A stretch of DNA of 64,000 nt, taken from NCBI RefSeq assembly GCF_000826185.2, contig NZ_LN648875.1:926356-990355 (forward strand), read 5' to 3'. Source of the DNA: Microbacterium gorillae (GTDB taxonomy: Bacteria; Actinomycetota; Actinomycetes; Actinomycetales; Microbacteriaceae). This document shows, piece after piece, positions 1-8,065 of the stretch. The position numbers and the translations under genes were made by a program. Every line of letters starts with the position of its first letter. The first letter of the stretch is position 1. Below the pieces are notes generated by a model. It saw only the letters and a list, made by a program, of their open reading frames with translations, searched no databases and was not told where the DNA came from.

Positions 1-1702
1 TGACGTTGCGGAAATCCACCGTGCGCCCCTGACCATCGGTCAGACGTCCGTCGTCCATGACCTGCAGCAGCACGTCGAACACCTCGGGGTGGGCCTTTTC
101 GACCTCATCCATCAGCACCACGCTGTACGGACGACGGCGCACGGCCTCGGTCAACTGACCGCCCTGCTCGTAGCCGACGTATCCCGGAGGGGCTCCGACC
201 AGTCGCGAGACGGAGTGCTTCTCGCCGTACTCGGACATGTCGATGCGGACCATGGCCTGCTCGTCGTCGAAGAGGAACTCCGCGAGCGCCTTGGCCAGCT
301 CCGTCTTGCCGACACCGGTCGGACCGAGGAACAGGAACGATCCCGTGGGACGGTTCGGGTCATTGATGCCGGCACGCGAGCGGCGCACCGCATCGGCGAC
401 GGCCTTGACGGCGTCCTTCTGCCCGATCAGGCGCTTGCCGAGCTCCTGCTCCAGGTGCACGAGCCTGTCGCTCTCGCCCTGCATGAGCTTGCCGACCGGA
501 ATCCCGGTCCACGCGGCGATGACCTCCGCGATGTCCTCGTCGGTCACCTGGTCGCCGACCATGCGATCGTCGGCGTTCTCCGCCTTCTCCGCTTCGCCGA
601 GCTCGCGCTCCAGCGCCGGAATGTCCGCGTACAGCAGGCGGGACGCCTTCTCCAGGTTGCCCTCCCGCTGGGCGCGTTCGGCGTCACCCCGGGCGCGGTC
701 CAGCCGCGTCTTGAGGTCACCCACCTTGTTCAGCGACGCGCGCTCGGCCTCCCACCGCTGCTGCAGGCCGTCCAGGCGTTCCTGCTGCGCGGCGAGATCC
801 TCGCGGAGCTTGGCCAGGCGCTCCTTCGAGGCCGGATCCTTCTCCTTCTTCAGCGCGAGCTCCTCCAGCTTCAGCCGGTCGACGTGGCGGCGGAGTTCGT
901 CGATCTCCAGCGGCGCGGAGTCGATCTCCATCCGCAGCCGGGAGGCGGCTTCATCGATGAGGTCGATGGCCTTGTCCGGAAGCTGACGCGACGGGATGTA
1001 CCGGTGCGACAGGGATGCGGCCGCGACCAGCGCGTTGTCCGCGATCGCCACCTTGTGGTGCGCCTCGTAGCGCTCCTTCAAGCCGCGCAGGATCGCGATG
1101 GTGTCCTCGACGGACGGCTCCCCGACGTAGACCTGCTGGAAGCGACGCTCGAGAGCGGCGTCCTTCTCGATGAACTCGCGGTACTCGTTGAGCGTGGTCG
1201 CGCCGATCAGGCGCAGCTCTCCGCGCGCCAGCATCGGCTTGAGCATGTTGGACGCCGCGACGGACCCTTCGCCGCCGCCCGCGCCCATCAGCACGTGCAG
1301 CTCGTCGATGAAGGTGATGACCTCGCCGTCGGAGTCGGTGATCTCCTTGAGGACGTTCTTCAGCCGCTCCTCGAACTGGCCGCGGTACATCGCGCCCGCG
1401 ACGAGGGCGGACATGTCCAGCGAGATCAGGCGCTTGCCCTTGAGGCTCTCCGCCACATCGCCGGCCACGATGCGCTGCGCGAGCCCCTCGACGACGGCGG
1501 TCTTGCCGACACCGGGCTCGCCGATCAGCACCGGATTGTTCTTCGTGCGGCGCGTGAGCACCTGACTGACGCGCCGGATCTCCGAGTCGCGTCCGATCAC
1601 CGGATCGAGCTTGCCCTGCCGGGCCCGTTCGGTGAGGTCGATCCCGAACTGCTCGAGGGCGGACTGCTGTTCCTCCTGACCGGGATTCTGTGTTGCGTTC
1701 AT
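1..1702 (-). CDS. clpB: ATP-dependent disaggregase ClpB, 3' end outside window
   Basis: Cytosolic AAA+ disaggregase that works with DnaK/DnaJ/GrpE to pull apart aggregated protein. The visible 567 residues contain nucleotide-binding domain 1 (Walker A GEPGVGKT at residues 61-68, Walker B near FIDELH), a long charged middle domain (about 340-430) and nucleotide-binding domain 2 (Walker A GPTGVGKT at about 460-467, [11 protein letters not shown] near 525). The end is cut by the left edge. The protein starts directly at NBD1: the roughly 150-residue N-terminal substrate-binding domain of classical ClpB is absent, which I recall as normal for Microbacteriaceae. Start ATG follows GGAGAAAAC. Upstream lies a perfect HspR-type palindrome, so it should belong to the same heat-shock regulon as the dnaK operon at 28-32 kb. 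ClpC is less likely, because the long middle domain and FIDELH context fit ClpB. Confidence 0.95.
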   Translation of the reverse strand, partial: MNATQNPGQEEQQSALEQFGIDLTERARQGKLDPVIGRDSEIRRVSQVLTRRTKNNPVLIGEPGVGKTAVVEGLAQRIVAGDVAESLKGKRLISLDMSALVAGAMYRGQFEERLKNVLKEITDSDGEVITFIDELHVLMGAGGGEGSVAASNMLKPMLARGELRLIGATTLNEYREFIEKDAALERRFQQVYVGEPSVEDTIAILRGLKERYEAHHKVAIADNALVAAASLSHRYIPSRQLPDKAIDLIDEAASRLRMEIDSAPLEIDELRRHVDRLKLEELALKKEKDPASKERLAKLREDLAAQQERLDGLQQRWEAERASLNKVGDLKTRLDRARGDAERAQREGNLEKASRLLYADIPALERELGEAEKAENADDRMVGDQVTDEDIAEVIAAWTGIPVGKLMQGESDRLVHLEQELGKRLIGQKDAVKAVADAVRRSRAGINDPNRPTGSFLFLGPTGVGKTELAKALAEFLFDDEQAMVRIDMSEYGEKHSVSRLVGAPPGYVGYEQGGQLTEAVRRRPYSVVLMDEVEKAHPEVFDVLLQVMDDGRLTDGQGRTVDFRNV

Positions 1703-1730
1703 GTTTTCTCCTAAGTCTTCGCGCTCACCC

Positions 1731-1759
1731 TAAAGTTGAGTCACTGTGACTCAACTTTA
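1731..1759. promoter_or_regulatory. HAIR operator (HspR-binding palindrome) upstream of clpB
   Basis: A perfect 29-bp palindrome with 14-bp arms around one central base. Its core is TTGAGT-N7-ACTCAA, the HspR-associated inverted repeat known from actinobacterial heat-shock promoters. It lies 29-57 bp upstream of the clpB start. The HspR gene is in this window at 27843-28298 and two weaker copies precede dnaK. Confidence 0.9.
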
Positions 1760-1850
1760 CCACTGAATCTGTTGCCACGCCAGGGGTTCTGCGGTCGATC
1801 CGTTCTGCGACGGTAGGCTTTCACAGACGTCCCGAACCCAGGAAGAAATC

Positions 1851-2756
1851 ATGACCGACCTCCCCGCCTCGCACCACGAAGAGGTTGACGAGAGCATCTC
1901 GGACAAGGTCACGGAGGCCGCCGGTGCCCCCGTTCTCGACGGCGACGTCTCGCGCTTCCACTGGGAGGGTGCGGAGATGGTCGTCGAGGAGTTCGGGTCC
2001 GGCGAGCCGGTCTTCCTCCTCGTGCACGGCATCGGCATGGGCCGCGTGGTGTTCGCCGAACTCATCGCCGACCTGCGCCGACGCGGCCGGGTCCTCGCGA
2101 TCGACCAGCCCGGTTACGGTGATTCCGCCGAGCCACCGCGCACGCCGACGATGGAGCGGACCGCGGACATGCTGGCGGCCCTCCTGACCGACCGCGGCTA
2201 CACGGGCGTCATCGCGATCGGTCACTCGATGGGTACGCAGGTCGTCGCGGAGCTGGCGGTGCGCCATCCGACCCTCGTGTCCGCCACGGTCCTCATCGCC
2301 CCGACCGTGGACGAGGACGCGCGCCGCGTCACGGTCCAGATCGGGCGCCTGATCGCCGACCTCTGGGGTGAGAGCCGCAAGGTCGTCCTCCTCGGCGCCT
2401 GGGAGTATCTGCGCGCCGGACCTCACCTGATCCGCAAGATCCGCGCCATGATGGTGCATCGACCGGAGAAGGTCTACCCGCGGATCACGCAGCCGACGCT
2501 CGTGCTGCGCGGCGAGAACGACAAGGTGGTGCCGGATGAGTGGGGGCATCAGGTCGCAGCCCTCGTCCCGAACGCGATCTACGACGTGCTCCCGCACACC
2601 AGTCATCAGTCGATGATCCGCGACGCCGGCCCCACCTCACGTCGCATCGGCCTCTTCCTCGATGACCATCCGGAACGCCGCCGGCGCGGCGGGAATCTCC
2701 GCGGGCGGCGACGTCGCCACGGCGAGGATCAGACCGAGACGCCCGAAAAGCGCTGA
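1851..2756 (+). CDS. alpha/beta hydrolase
   Basis: A 301-residue cytosolic alpha/beta-hydrolase-fold protein of unknown substrate. Visible elements are the oxyanion loop HGIGMG (59-64), the nucleophile elbow GHSMG (Ser126), a probable acid in RGENDK (Asp224) and a probable catalytic His252 in PHTSHQS. The order and spacing fit an active enzyme. There is no signal peptide. The last ~25 residues are arginine- and glutamate-rich, probably a disordered tail. Start ATG is preceded by AGGAAG. The 3' end overlaps the convergent GlxA-type regulator by 28 bp. It could be an esterase, lipase or C-C hydrolase; the context does not decide. Confidence 0.85.
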   Translation: MTDLPASHHEEVDESISDKVTEAAGAPVLDGDVSRFHWEGAEMVVEEFGSGEPVFLLVHGIGMGRVVFAELIADLRRRGRVLAIDQPGYGDSAEPPRTPTMERTADMLAALLTDRGYTGVIAIGHSMGTQVVAELAVRHPTLVSATVLIAPTVDEDARRVTVQIGRLIADLWGESRKVVLLGAWEYLRAGPHLIRKIRAMMVHRPEKVYPRITQPTLVLRGENDKVVPDEWGHQVAALVPNAIYDVLPHTSHQSMIRDAGPTSRRIGLFLDDHPERRRRGGNLRGRRRRHGEDQTETPEKR

Positions 2757-3697
2757 CGGTACGCGGTGGGGCTCGTGCCGAGCACGCGCGAGAAGTTCTG
2801 TCGCAGCACCGTCGCCGAGCCGAACCCCGCGCTCTGCGCGACCGCCTCGATGTCATCGTCGGTCTGCTCCAGCAGACGCTGCGCGAGGTCAACGCGGCGC
2901 CGCGCGATCCAGGCAGCGGGGCTGACGCCGTAGTCGGCGCGGAACCGGCGCGCGAACGTCCGGGGCGACATGTGCGCCCGGGTGGCGAGCACCTCAACCG
3001 TGAGGTCGTCGTGCAGGTTCTCGACCGCCCACTCCGCGACCGGTGCGAGGGAGAGGCTGAGTGAGAGGGGGACGGGTCTGCGCACGAACTGCGCCTGACC
3101 GCCATCGCGTTGCGGCGGCACCACCATTCGCCGCGCGATGGTGTTGGTGTGCTCGGCGCCGATCGTCTGACGCAGCAGATGCAGGCACGCATCGATCCCG
3201 GCGGCGGTGCCGGCGGAGGTGATGATGCGCCCCTGCTGCACGTAGAGAGCGTCTCGGTCCACATCGATCGCGGGGTACATCTCGGCGAGGACATCGGAGT
3301 ACCGCCAGTGCGTGGTGGCGCGCTGACCGTCCAGAACTCCCGCCTGCGCGAGCCGGAAGGCCCCACTGCACACGGCGACGACCCAGGCGCCTCGATCCAC
3401 GGTTCGACGGATGAGGTCGACCACCGCGTCCGGACCGCTGCCCCAGGTCGAGCTCGGCGTCGGCAGCACCACGAGCACGTCGGCGTCATCGGCGTCGACG
3501 AGTGGCCGATCGATCACGAGCGGCAGGCCCAGGCTGGTCAGCACCGGCCCGGGCTCGGGAGTCACGACCCGGAAATCGAAGTTGGGCACGCCGTCGTCCG
3601 AGCGGTCGAGCCCGAACGCCTCGGCGGCGATGCCGAACTCGAAGGGCGTCACCCCGGACTCGGCGACGACGGCGACCACACGCAACAGCTCGCTCAT
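2729..3697 (-). CDS. GlxA-type transcriptional regulator (DJ-1/PfpI domain plus AraC HTH)
   Basis: A 322-residue regulator with an N-terminal DJ-1/PfpI amidase-like domain (about 1-190, with the nucleophile-elbow cysteine in VVAVCSGAF) and a C-terminal AraC/XylS double helix-turn-helix (about 220-322, with LATRAHMSPRTFARRF and the second helix pair ending AYRQRF). This is the GlxA family layout. In that family the DJ-1 domain is thought to sense a small molecule rather than act as an enzyme. The chosen start ATG at 3697 has AAAGGA seven bases upstream; an in-frame ATG 36 bp further out has no ribosome-binding site. No target is obvious in the neighbourhood. Confidence 0.88.
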   Translation of the reverse strand: MSELLRVVAVVAESGVTPFEFGIAAEAFGLDRSDDGVPNFDFRVVTPEPGPVLTSLGLPLVIDRPLVDADDADVLVVLPTPSSTWGSGPDAVVDLIRRTVDRGAWVVAVCSGAFRLAQAGVLDGQRATTHWRYSDVLAEMYPAIDVDRDALYVQQGRIITSAGTAAGIDACLHLLRQTIGAEHTNTIARRMVVPPQRDGGQAQFVRRPVPLSLSLSLAPVAEWAVENLHDDLTVEVLATRAHMSPRTFARRFRADYGVSPAAWIARRRVDLAQRLLEQTDDDIEAVAQSAGFGSATVLRQNFSRVLGTSPTAYRQRFSGVSV

Positions 3698-3769
3698 TGG
3701 CGGATTCCTTTCGGACGTCGACATTTCTGCCACTGGTGACAGCTATCCGGCGATCATATCGTTTCTGCC

Positions 3770-3886
3770 ATGGTTCTCCTCATCGTCCTCGCCGCTCTGG
3801 GCCTCGCCGGGCTCGTGTCCACCGTCCGCGCCCTCCGGACCGACGGGTATCACCGGTTACCCACGGACCCGACCCGCCCGCGCTGA
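3770..3886 (+). CDS. small single-span membrane protein (38 aa)
   Basis: A 38-codon frame: one hydrophobic helix (residues 2-18, rich in Leu/Val/Ala/Gly) followed by a short basic tail with an RTDGYHRLPT motif. Similar tiny proteins ending in a TDGY-R-P motif are, as I recall, common unnamed proteins of Microbacteriaceae. No Shine-Dalgarno sequence is present, but TATCGT lies exactly 7 nt before the ATG, the pattern of a leaderless actinobacterial transcript. Function unknown. The call rests on the membrane helix, the motif and the promoter-like spacing. Confidence 0.5.
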   Translation: MVLLIVLAALGLAGLVSTVRALRTDGYHRLPTDPTRPR

Positions 3887-3934
3887 CGGCGGCCGACTCC
3901 CCTATGCTCGGGTCAACGAGTTCAGGGGGAGAAC

Positions 3935-4330
3935 ATGACGCAACCCACACCATCCGCGGCCGATCGCACGACCCCGGTGTCCTACCCTCCGATGACGAGC
4001 GCGCCCCCGACCGGCCGCGGCATCGCGATCACCACCCTCGTCCTGCTCGGCGCGTCCGTCGTCACCGGGATCACCGCCAGCCTGGTCACGCAGGCGGTGA
4101 TCTACAGCGGCGGGCCCGGGGCCCTCACGGCGGTGAGCATCATCGGCGGCATCGGCATGATCGTGAGCACCGTGCTCACCCTCGTCGCCCTCGTTCTCGG
4201 GATCATCGCATTGCGCGGGGGCACCAAGCTCGGCGCGGTCGCGTTCGGTGCGGCGATCTTCGCCGTGCTGGGTGTGCTCAGCACCTGGATCACGCAATTC
4301 GCCAGCATGGTCCTGAGCGCGGCGTTCTGA
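3935..4330 (+). CDS. small multi-pass membrane protein (DUF4190-like)
   Basis: A 131-residue protein with a proline/threonine-rich cytoplasmic head (1-27) and three hydrophobic segments at about 29-52, 64-89 and 96-120. The layout resembles short DUF4190-type actinobacterial membrane proteins, but no defining motif is visible, so the family is a suggestion. Start ATG is preceded by AGGGGGAG. It stands alone between a small ORF and a convergent glycosyltransferase. Function unknown. Confidence 0.75.
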   Translation: MTQPTPSAADRTTPVSYPPMTSAPPTGRGIAITTLVLLGASVVTGITASLVTQAVIYSGGPGALTAVSIIGGIGMIVSTVLTLVALVLGIIALRGGTKLGAVAFGAAIFAVLGVLSTWITQFASMVLSAAF

Positions 4331-4343
4331 CCGTCGTGCTGCG

Positions 4344-5537
4344 TCAGGACCCGGACGGCACGAGCCGTCGATAGAGCTCGATCATGTCGGCGGTTCGCGA
4401 GGACTGCCGGAATCGGGTGCCCACCGCGGGGTTGACCGCGACCGCACGCCCGCCGGCGATGTCCGTCGCCGCGGTGCGCAGGGTCGTCGCAAGTGCGGCC
4501 ACGGATTCGTCCGGCACCGCCCAGAATCCCGTCTCGAGTTCCCCGGCGATGTCGGGGTCACTGATCACGGCGGGCGTGCCGAGTGCGGCCGCCTCGAACG
4601 GGGTCATGCCCTGCGTCTCGAAACCGATCGAGGTCTGCACCACGGCGTCGGCCTCGGCAAGGCGACGGAGCGTGTCCGCGTACGGCAGGCGACCCGCGAA
4701 CCTCACGTGCGCGGTGGGCGTCGAACCGGCCACCAACCGCCGCGCCGCGGCGAGTTGACCGCCGCCACCGATCACCTCGACGTCGGCATCGATCCCGCTC
4801 AGCGCGACGGCCCGCAGGAACGGCAGCAGCCGCTTCTCCGGGCTCATCCGGCCGACCCAGACGAACCGCGGACGACCGGGGCGACGCGGACCGGCCTCGG
4901 TCAGCACACTGTCCAGCACGGCGTCGTCCGCGCCGTTCCACATCGCGTCCACGTGCCCGAACACGTCGTGCTCCTCGAGGCGACGGGCGAAGTGTCCGGA
5001 CGGCGCTGTCACCGCTGCGGACCCGGCGGCGAGACCGCGGAGGTACGCCCAGCCGTCCGAGCCTGCCCGCACATCCGCCGGCAGCGGCAGCAGGCGCCGC
5101 TGCCAGGCGTTCAGCACCCGCAGAGCGAGCGGAGCGATCGGCCCGGCCGTCGCGCGCAGGCCCACATCGACCCGGTTGTGCATCGTGTGCACGACCGGAA
5201 GGTCGTGGCGGCGGGCGAACCGATGACCTGTGATCCCGCCCCAGAAGTCGGCCTGCACGTGCACCAGGTCCACCGGAGGTCGAGATGCCAGGGCTGCGTC
5301 GATGAACCGGTCCACGCGCTTTCCCGGCACCGACATCGCGTACTCGCGGTCCAGCGTGATCGGGATCGACGGAGTGTCGATGTACCCCGGATCGTCGAAT
5401 ACGCGACCGGGCATCTTCGGTGCCACCACGGAGACCGTGTGACCGGCGCGCTCCAGGAACGCGCGCTGCAGACGCGTCGAGACCTGAGCACCGCCGGAGG
5501 ACTCCAGGTGCTGATCGCCGAAGAAGACGACGTGCAT
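4344..5537 (-). CDS. GT4 family glycosyltransferase
   Basis: A 397-residue GT-B fold retaining glycosyltransferase. The N-terminal half carries the acceptor-side motif FFGDQHLESSGGAQ and HTMHNRVDVG. The C-terminal half has the GT4 donor-site block VWVGRMSPEKR (about 227-237) and the E-x7-E-type motif GFETQGMTPFEAAALGTP. It lies just downstream of a second GT4 gene on the same strand with a 50-bp gap, so the two are probably co-transcribed and act in one pathway, likely a cell-envelope glycolipid or glycan. Sugar donor and acceptor cannot be read from the sequence. No signal peptide or transmembrane segment, so it acts at the cytoplasmic face. Confidence 0.85.
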   Translation of the reverse strand: MHVVFFGDQHLESSGGAQVSTRLQRAFLERAGHTVSVVAPKMPGRVFDDPGYIDTPSIPITLDREYAMSVPGKRVDRFIDAALASRPPVDLVHVQADFWGGITGHRFARRHDLPVVHTMHNRVDVGLRATAGPIAPLALRVLNAWQRRLLPLPADVRAGSDGWAYLRGLAAGSAAVTAPSGHFARRLEEHDVFGHVDAMWNGADDAVLDSVLTEAGPRRPGRPRFVWVGRMSPEKRLLPFLRAVALSGIDADVEVIGGGGQLAAARRLVAGSTPTAHVRFAGRLPYADTLRRLAEADAVVQTSIGFETQGMTPFEAAALGTPAVISDPDIAGELETGFWAVPDESVAALATTLRTAATDIAGGRAVAVNPAVGTRFRQSSRTADMIELYRRLVPSGS

Positions 5538-5587
5538 GTCAATTCCGACGCGGTCGACGGTGGGCGGTCCGGATCATGACGCGCATG

Positions 5588-6805
5588 TCAGTCCGGAAGC
5601 GGTTCGCCGCGGTAGAGCGCCTCGAAGGTGTCCAGCGTCCGGTTGATGTCGTGGATGGCGACGCCGTCGAGCGAGGCCTGCTGCAGTCGTCGCCGCTCGG
5701 CGTCGGAGGCGGTGAGCACGCGCGTGATCGCGGCGGCCTCGGCATCCACGTCTCCGGGCGGGAAGAGGTAGCCGTTCTCCCCGTCGTGCACGAGGTGCGG
5801 CAGCGCCATCGCGTCGGCGGCGACGACCGGGAGTCCGGACGCCATGGCCTCCATGGTCGAGATCGACTGCAGTTCGGCGATCGAGGCGATCGCGTACAGC
5901 GCGGCGTTTGTGTAGACGGCGCGCAGTTCCTCATCGGTCGTGCGGCCGTGGAAGATCACCCGGTCCTGCAGGCCGAGCTCGGCGGTCAGCACCTCGAGCT
6001 TGTGGCGCTGGTCCCCACCCCCGACGATGTCGACCTTGACGTCGAGTGCGGGGTCGAGCTTCGCGATCGCCCGCAGCGTGACGTCGACCTCCTTCTCGGT
6101 GGTCAGGCGCCCGACGATGGCGATGCGATTCTCGGTCCGGGGCGCGAGGTCGGCGGTGTAGAAGCGCCGGTCGATGCCGCAGCTGATCGGGATCACGCCC
6201 TCGAGCCCGGTGGTCGCCTCCAGGAAGTCGGCGGCCTTCTGGGTCGGGGTCGTGACGGCGCGCGACATGTCGAAGGTCCGGCGCGCATCCCCCCACGCGG
6301 CCTTGATCACGAGCTTGTCCAGCAACGGCGGCAGCGTGGTGAAGTCGAGGATGTTCTCCGCCATCACGTGGTTGGTCGCGATCACGGGGATGTTTCGTTT
6401 GCGGGCCTCGCGCGCGAGGCCGCGACCGATCACGATGTGCGACTGGATGTGCACGGCGTCGGGCTTGACCAGATCCAGCACCTGTCGCGCGTAGTGCTTG
6501 GAACGCCACGGCCAGACGAAACGCAGCCAGTCGTGCGGGGCCCAGCGGATCGACGGCAGGCGGTGCATCGTGACCGGCTGACCCTCGATCATCTCCGCGG
6601 CGGGCGGCGCGATCCGGTAGCGCGTGTTCGGCGCCATGACGTGCACGTCATGCCCGCGCTCGACCAGACCGGCAGCCAACCGCTCGGCGAAGCGTGCGGC
6701 TCCGTTGATGTCCGGGGCGAAGGTGTCCGCCCCCATCACGATGGTGAGAGGACGCCGGTCGGGCGTCACGGCATCGCCGGAAGTGTGATTGGGGGGTGTG
6801 GTCAC
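5588..6805 (-). CDS. GT4 family glycosyltransferase, glycolipid type
   Basis: A 405-residue GT-B fold glycosyltransferase resembling bacterial diacylglycerol/phosphatidylinositol glycosyltransferases. The N-terminus has the ADTFAPDINGAARFAERLA acceptor loop typical of lipid-linked GT4 enzymes. The donor half has IAIVGRLTTEKEVD and the E-x7-E motif in SIAELQSISTMEAMASGLP. The start is uncertain: GTG at 6805 is used here, and a GTG 36 bp downstream would also keep the whole domain. Neither has a strong ribosome-binding site. First gene of a probable two-gene operon with the neighbouring GT4. Likely membrane-associated at the cytoplasmic face; the exact lipid product is not determinable. Confidence 0.85.
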   Translation of the reverse strand: MTTPPNHTSGDAVTPDRRPLTIVMGADTFAPDINGAARFAERLAAGLVERGHDVHVMAPNTRYRIAPPAAEMIEGQPVTMHRLPSIRWAPHDWLRFVWPWRSKHYARQVLDLVKPDAVHIQSHIVIGRGLAREARKRNIPVIATNHVMAENILDFTTLPPLLDKLVIKAAWGDARRTFDMSRAVTTPTQKAADFLEATTGLEGVIPISCGIDRRFYTADLAPRTENRIAIVGRLTTEKEVDVTLRAIAKLDPALDVKVDIVGGGDQRHKLEVLTAELGLQDRVIFHGRTTDEELRAVYTNAALYAIASIAELQSISTMEAMASGLPVVAADAMALPHLVHDGENGYLFPPGDVDAEAAAITRVLTASDAERRRLQQASLDGVAIHDINRTLDTFEALYRGEPLPD

Positions 6806-7047
6806 GTGATGAGGCCTGTTCTGTGGAGACACGGGCGGGTGTGCGGTCCGGCTTCCAGCGTAGTCGAGGACCGCGCCACGCCCGGGGACACGCGCCGTTG
6901 CGCGGGTGGGGGGTCCCTGGGAAGAACCGGACGCGTGTCGCAGGGCTTCTCCGACATCCGCTCCGCCCCGCTCGTGTCGCAGCGGACCGCGGCGGTAGGG
7001 TCGATCTCGCAGCACGTCGCTCGCCGTAGTCCCAGAGGAGTCGCCGG

Positions 7048-8007
7048 GTGGATCAGGACCTCGCCCGCATCATCGAACTGTTCTCGCTCGAGGGCGCAGC
7101 GCAAACCCGGTACCGCGAATTGCGCGAGGGCGGCGGCGTAGCTCAACCTCCCACCTCCGCGGACGAGCGTCTGCTCGCTCTGGGTCTCGTTGAGCGGCGC
7201 CACGACGGCATCGTCCTGGCGCCCGTGCGTCTGGCCGTCGAGCATCACGTCGCGCTGATCGACCAGCGCGTGGACGCCGCGCGTCGCGCCGCGACCGAGC
7301 TCGACAGCGCGCTGCGTTCGGCACAGGGCCCGATCTGCGAGGTGCTTTACGGGCAGAGCGCGGTCAACCGGGCTTTTCTGGAGCTGCAGCTGAACGCCCG
7401 GGCAACCGTGCGCTCCTTCGACCGTGGGCCGTACTTCCACAGTTCGGCGGACGAGGTGCTCTCGCCCGTGCAGGCCGAGGTGAGCGCGCGAGGCATCGCC
7501 TACTCGACGATCGTCGAGCAGCGTCACCTGGACGACCCGGAACTGCTCGCGGCGACGCGCGCCGGCCTCGAGCTCGGCGAGAGTCTCCGGGTGATCGCCG
7601 AGCTGCCTCTGCGACTCACGATCGCGGACGACCGGCTGGCGTGGCTCGTCCTGCCCCGGCCCGAGGGAGGGGACGGGGCCGGCGCGGTCGATGCCCTGGT
7701 GGTGTACCCGTCCGCTTTCCTGGACGGGCTCATCAACATGTTCGAGTCCTATTGGGCCCTCGCGATTCCCGTCGATCTCGGCGACCCGGATGTGCTCGGG
7801 GACGGGGAGGACCGACGCCTGCTGAATCTGCTCGCCACCGGAATGACCGACGCGACGATCGCCGCCGAACTCGGGGTGAGCGCGCGCACCGTGCAGCGGC
7901 GGCTGAATCTCCTGCAGCATCGCCACGGCGCCGTGAACCGGTTCCAACTCGGAGCCCTCGCCGTCCACCGCGGGCTCCTCGACCTCGGCGCCGTCGAACA
8001 CGAGTGA
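7048..8007 (+). CDS. LuxR-type HTH regulator with TrmB-like N-terminus
   Basis: A 319-residue DNA-binding protein. The N-terminal ~60 residues resemble a degenerate TrmB/winged-helix segment (sequence ending in ERLLALGLVERR), the middle (about 75-250) is a ligand- or signal-sensing region without a known motif, and the C-terminus (about 250-310) is a LuxR/NarL helix-turn-helix: LLNLLATGMTDATIAAELGVSARTVQRRLN. The GTG start is preceded by AGAGGAG. This architecture recurs in actinobacteria beside peptidase and secondary-metabolism genes. It converges on the secreted TAP-like peptidase, so co-regulation is not implied. Confidence 0.82.
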   Translation: MDQDLARIIELFSLEGAAQTRYRELREGGGVAQPPTSADERLLALGLVERRHDGIVLAPVRLAVEHHVALIDQRVDAARRAATELDSALRSAQGPICEVLYGQSAVNRAFLELQLNARATVRSFDRGPYFHSSADEVLSPVQAEVSARGIAYSTIVEQRHLDDPELLAATRAGLELGESLRVIAELPLRLTIADDRLAWLVLPRPEGGDGAGAVDALVVYPSAFLDGLINMFESYWALAIPVDLGDPDVLGDGEDRRLLNLLATGMTDATIAAELGVSARTVQRRLNLLQHRHGAVNRFQLGALAVHRGLLDLGAVEHE

Positions 8008-8033
8008 GGGGGCCCGCCACGCGGACCCCCTCA
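8005..8033. terminator. bidirectional hairpin terminator
   Basis: A hairpin with 12-13-bp GC-rich arms (GAGGGGGCCCGC and GCGGACCCCCTC, one mismatch) and a 3-base loop, placed between two convergent genes. It overlaps the stop codon of the LuxR-type gene. There is no long T-run, as usual in actinobacteria. Confidence 0.7.
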
Positions 8034-8065
8034 TTGTGCCGATCACTGACCGGCGACGTCACCGC

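Noticed and set aside
89-1714. 541-residue plus-strand ORF across the clpB region
   Set aside because: Antisense shadow of clpB; the minus strand gives a textbook AAA+ protein, while this frame has no motif.
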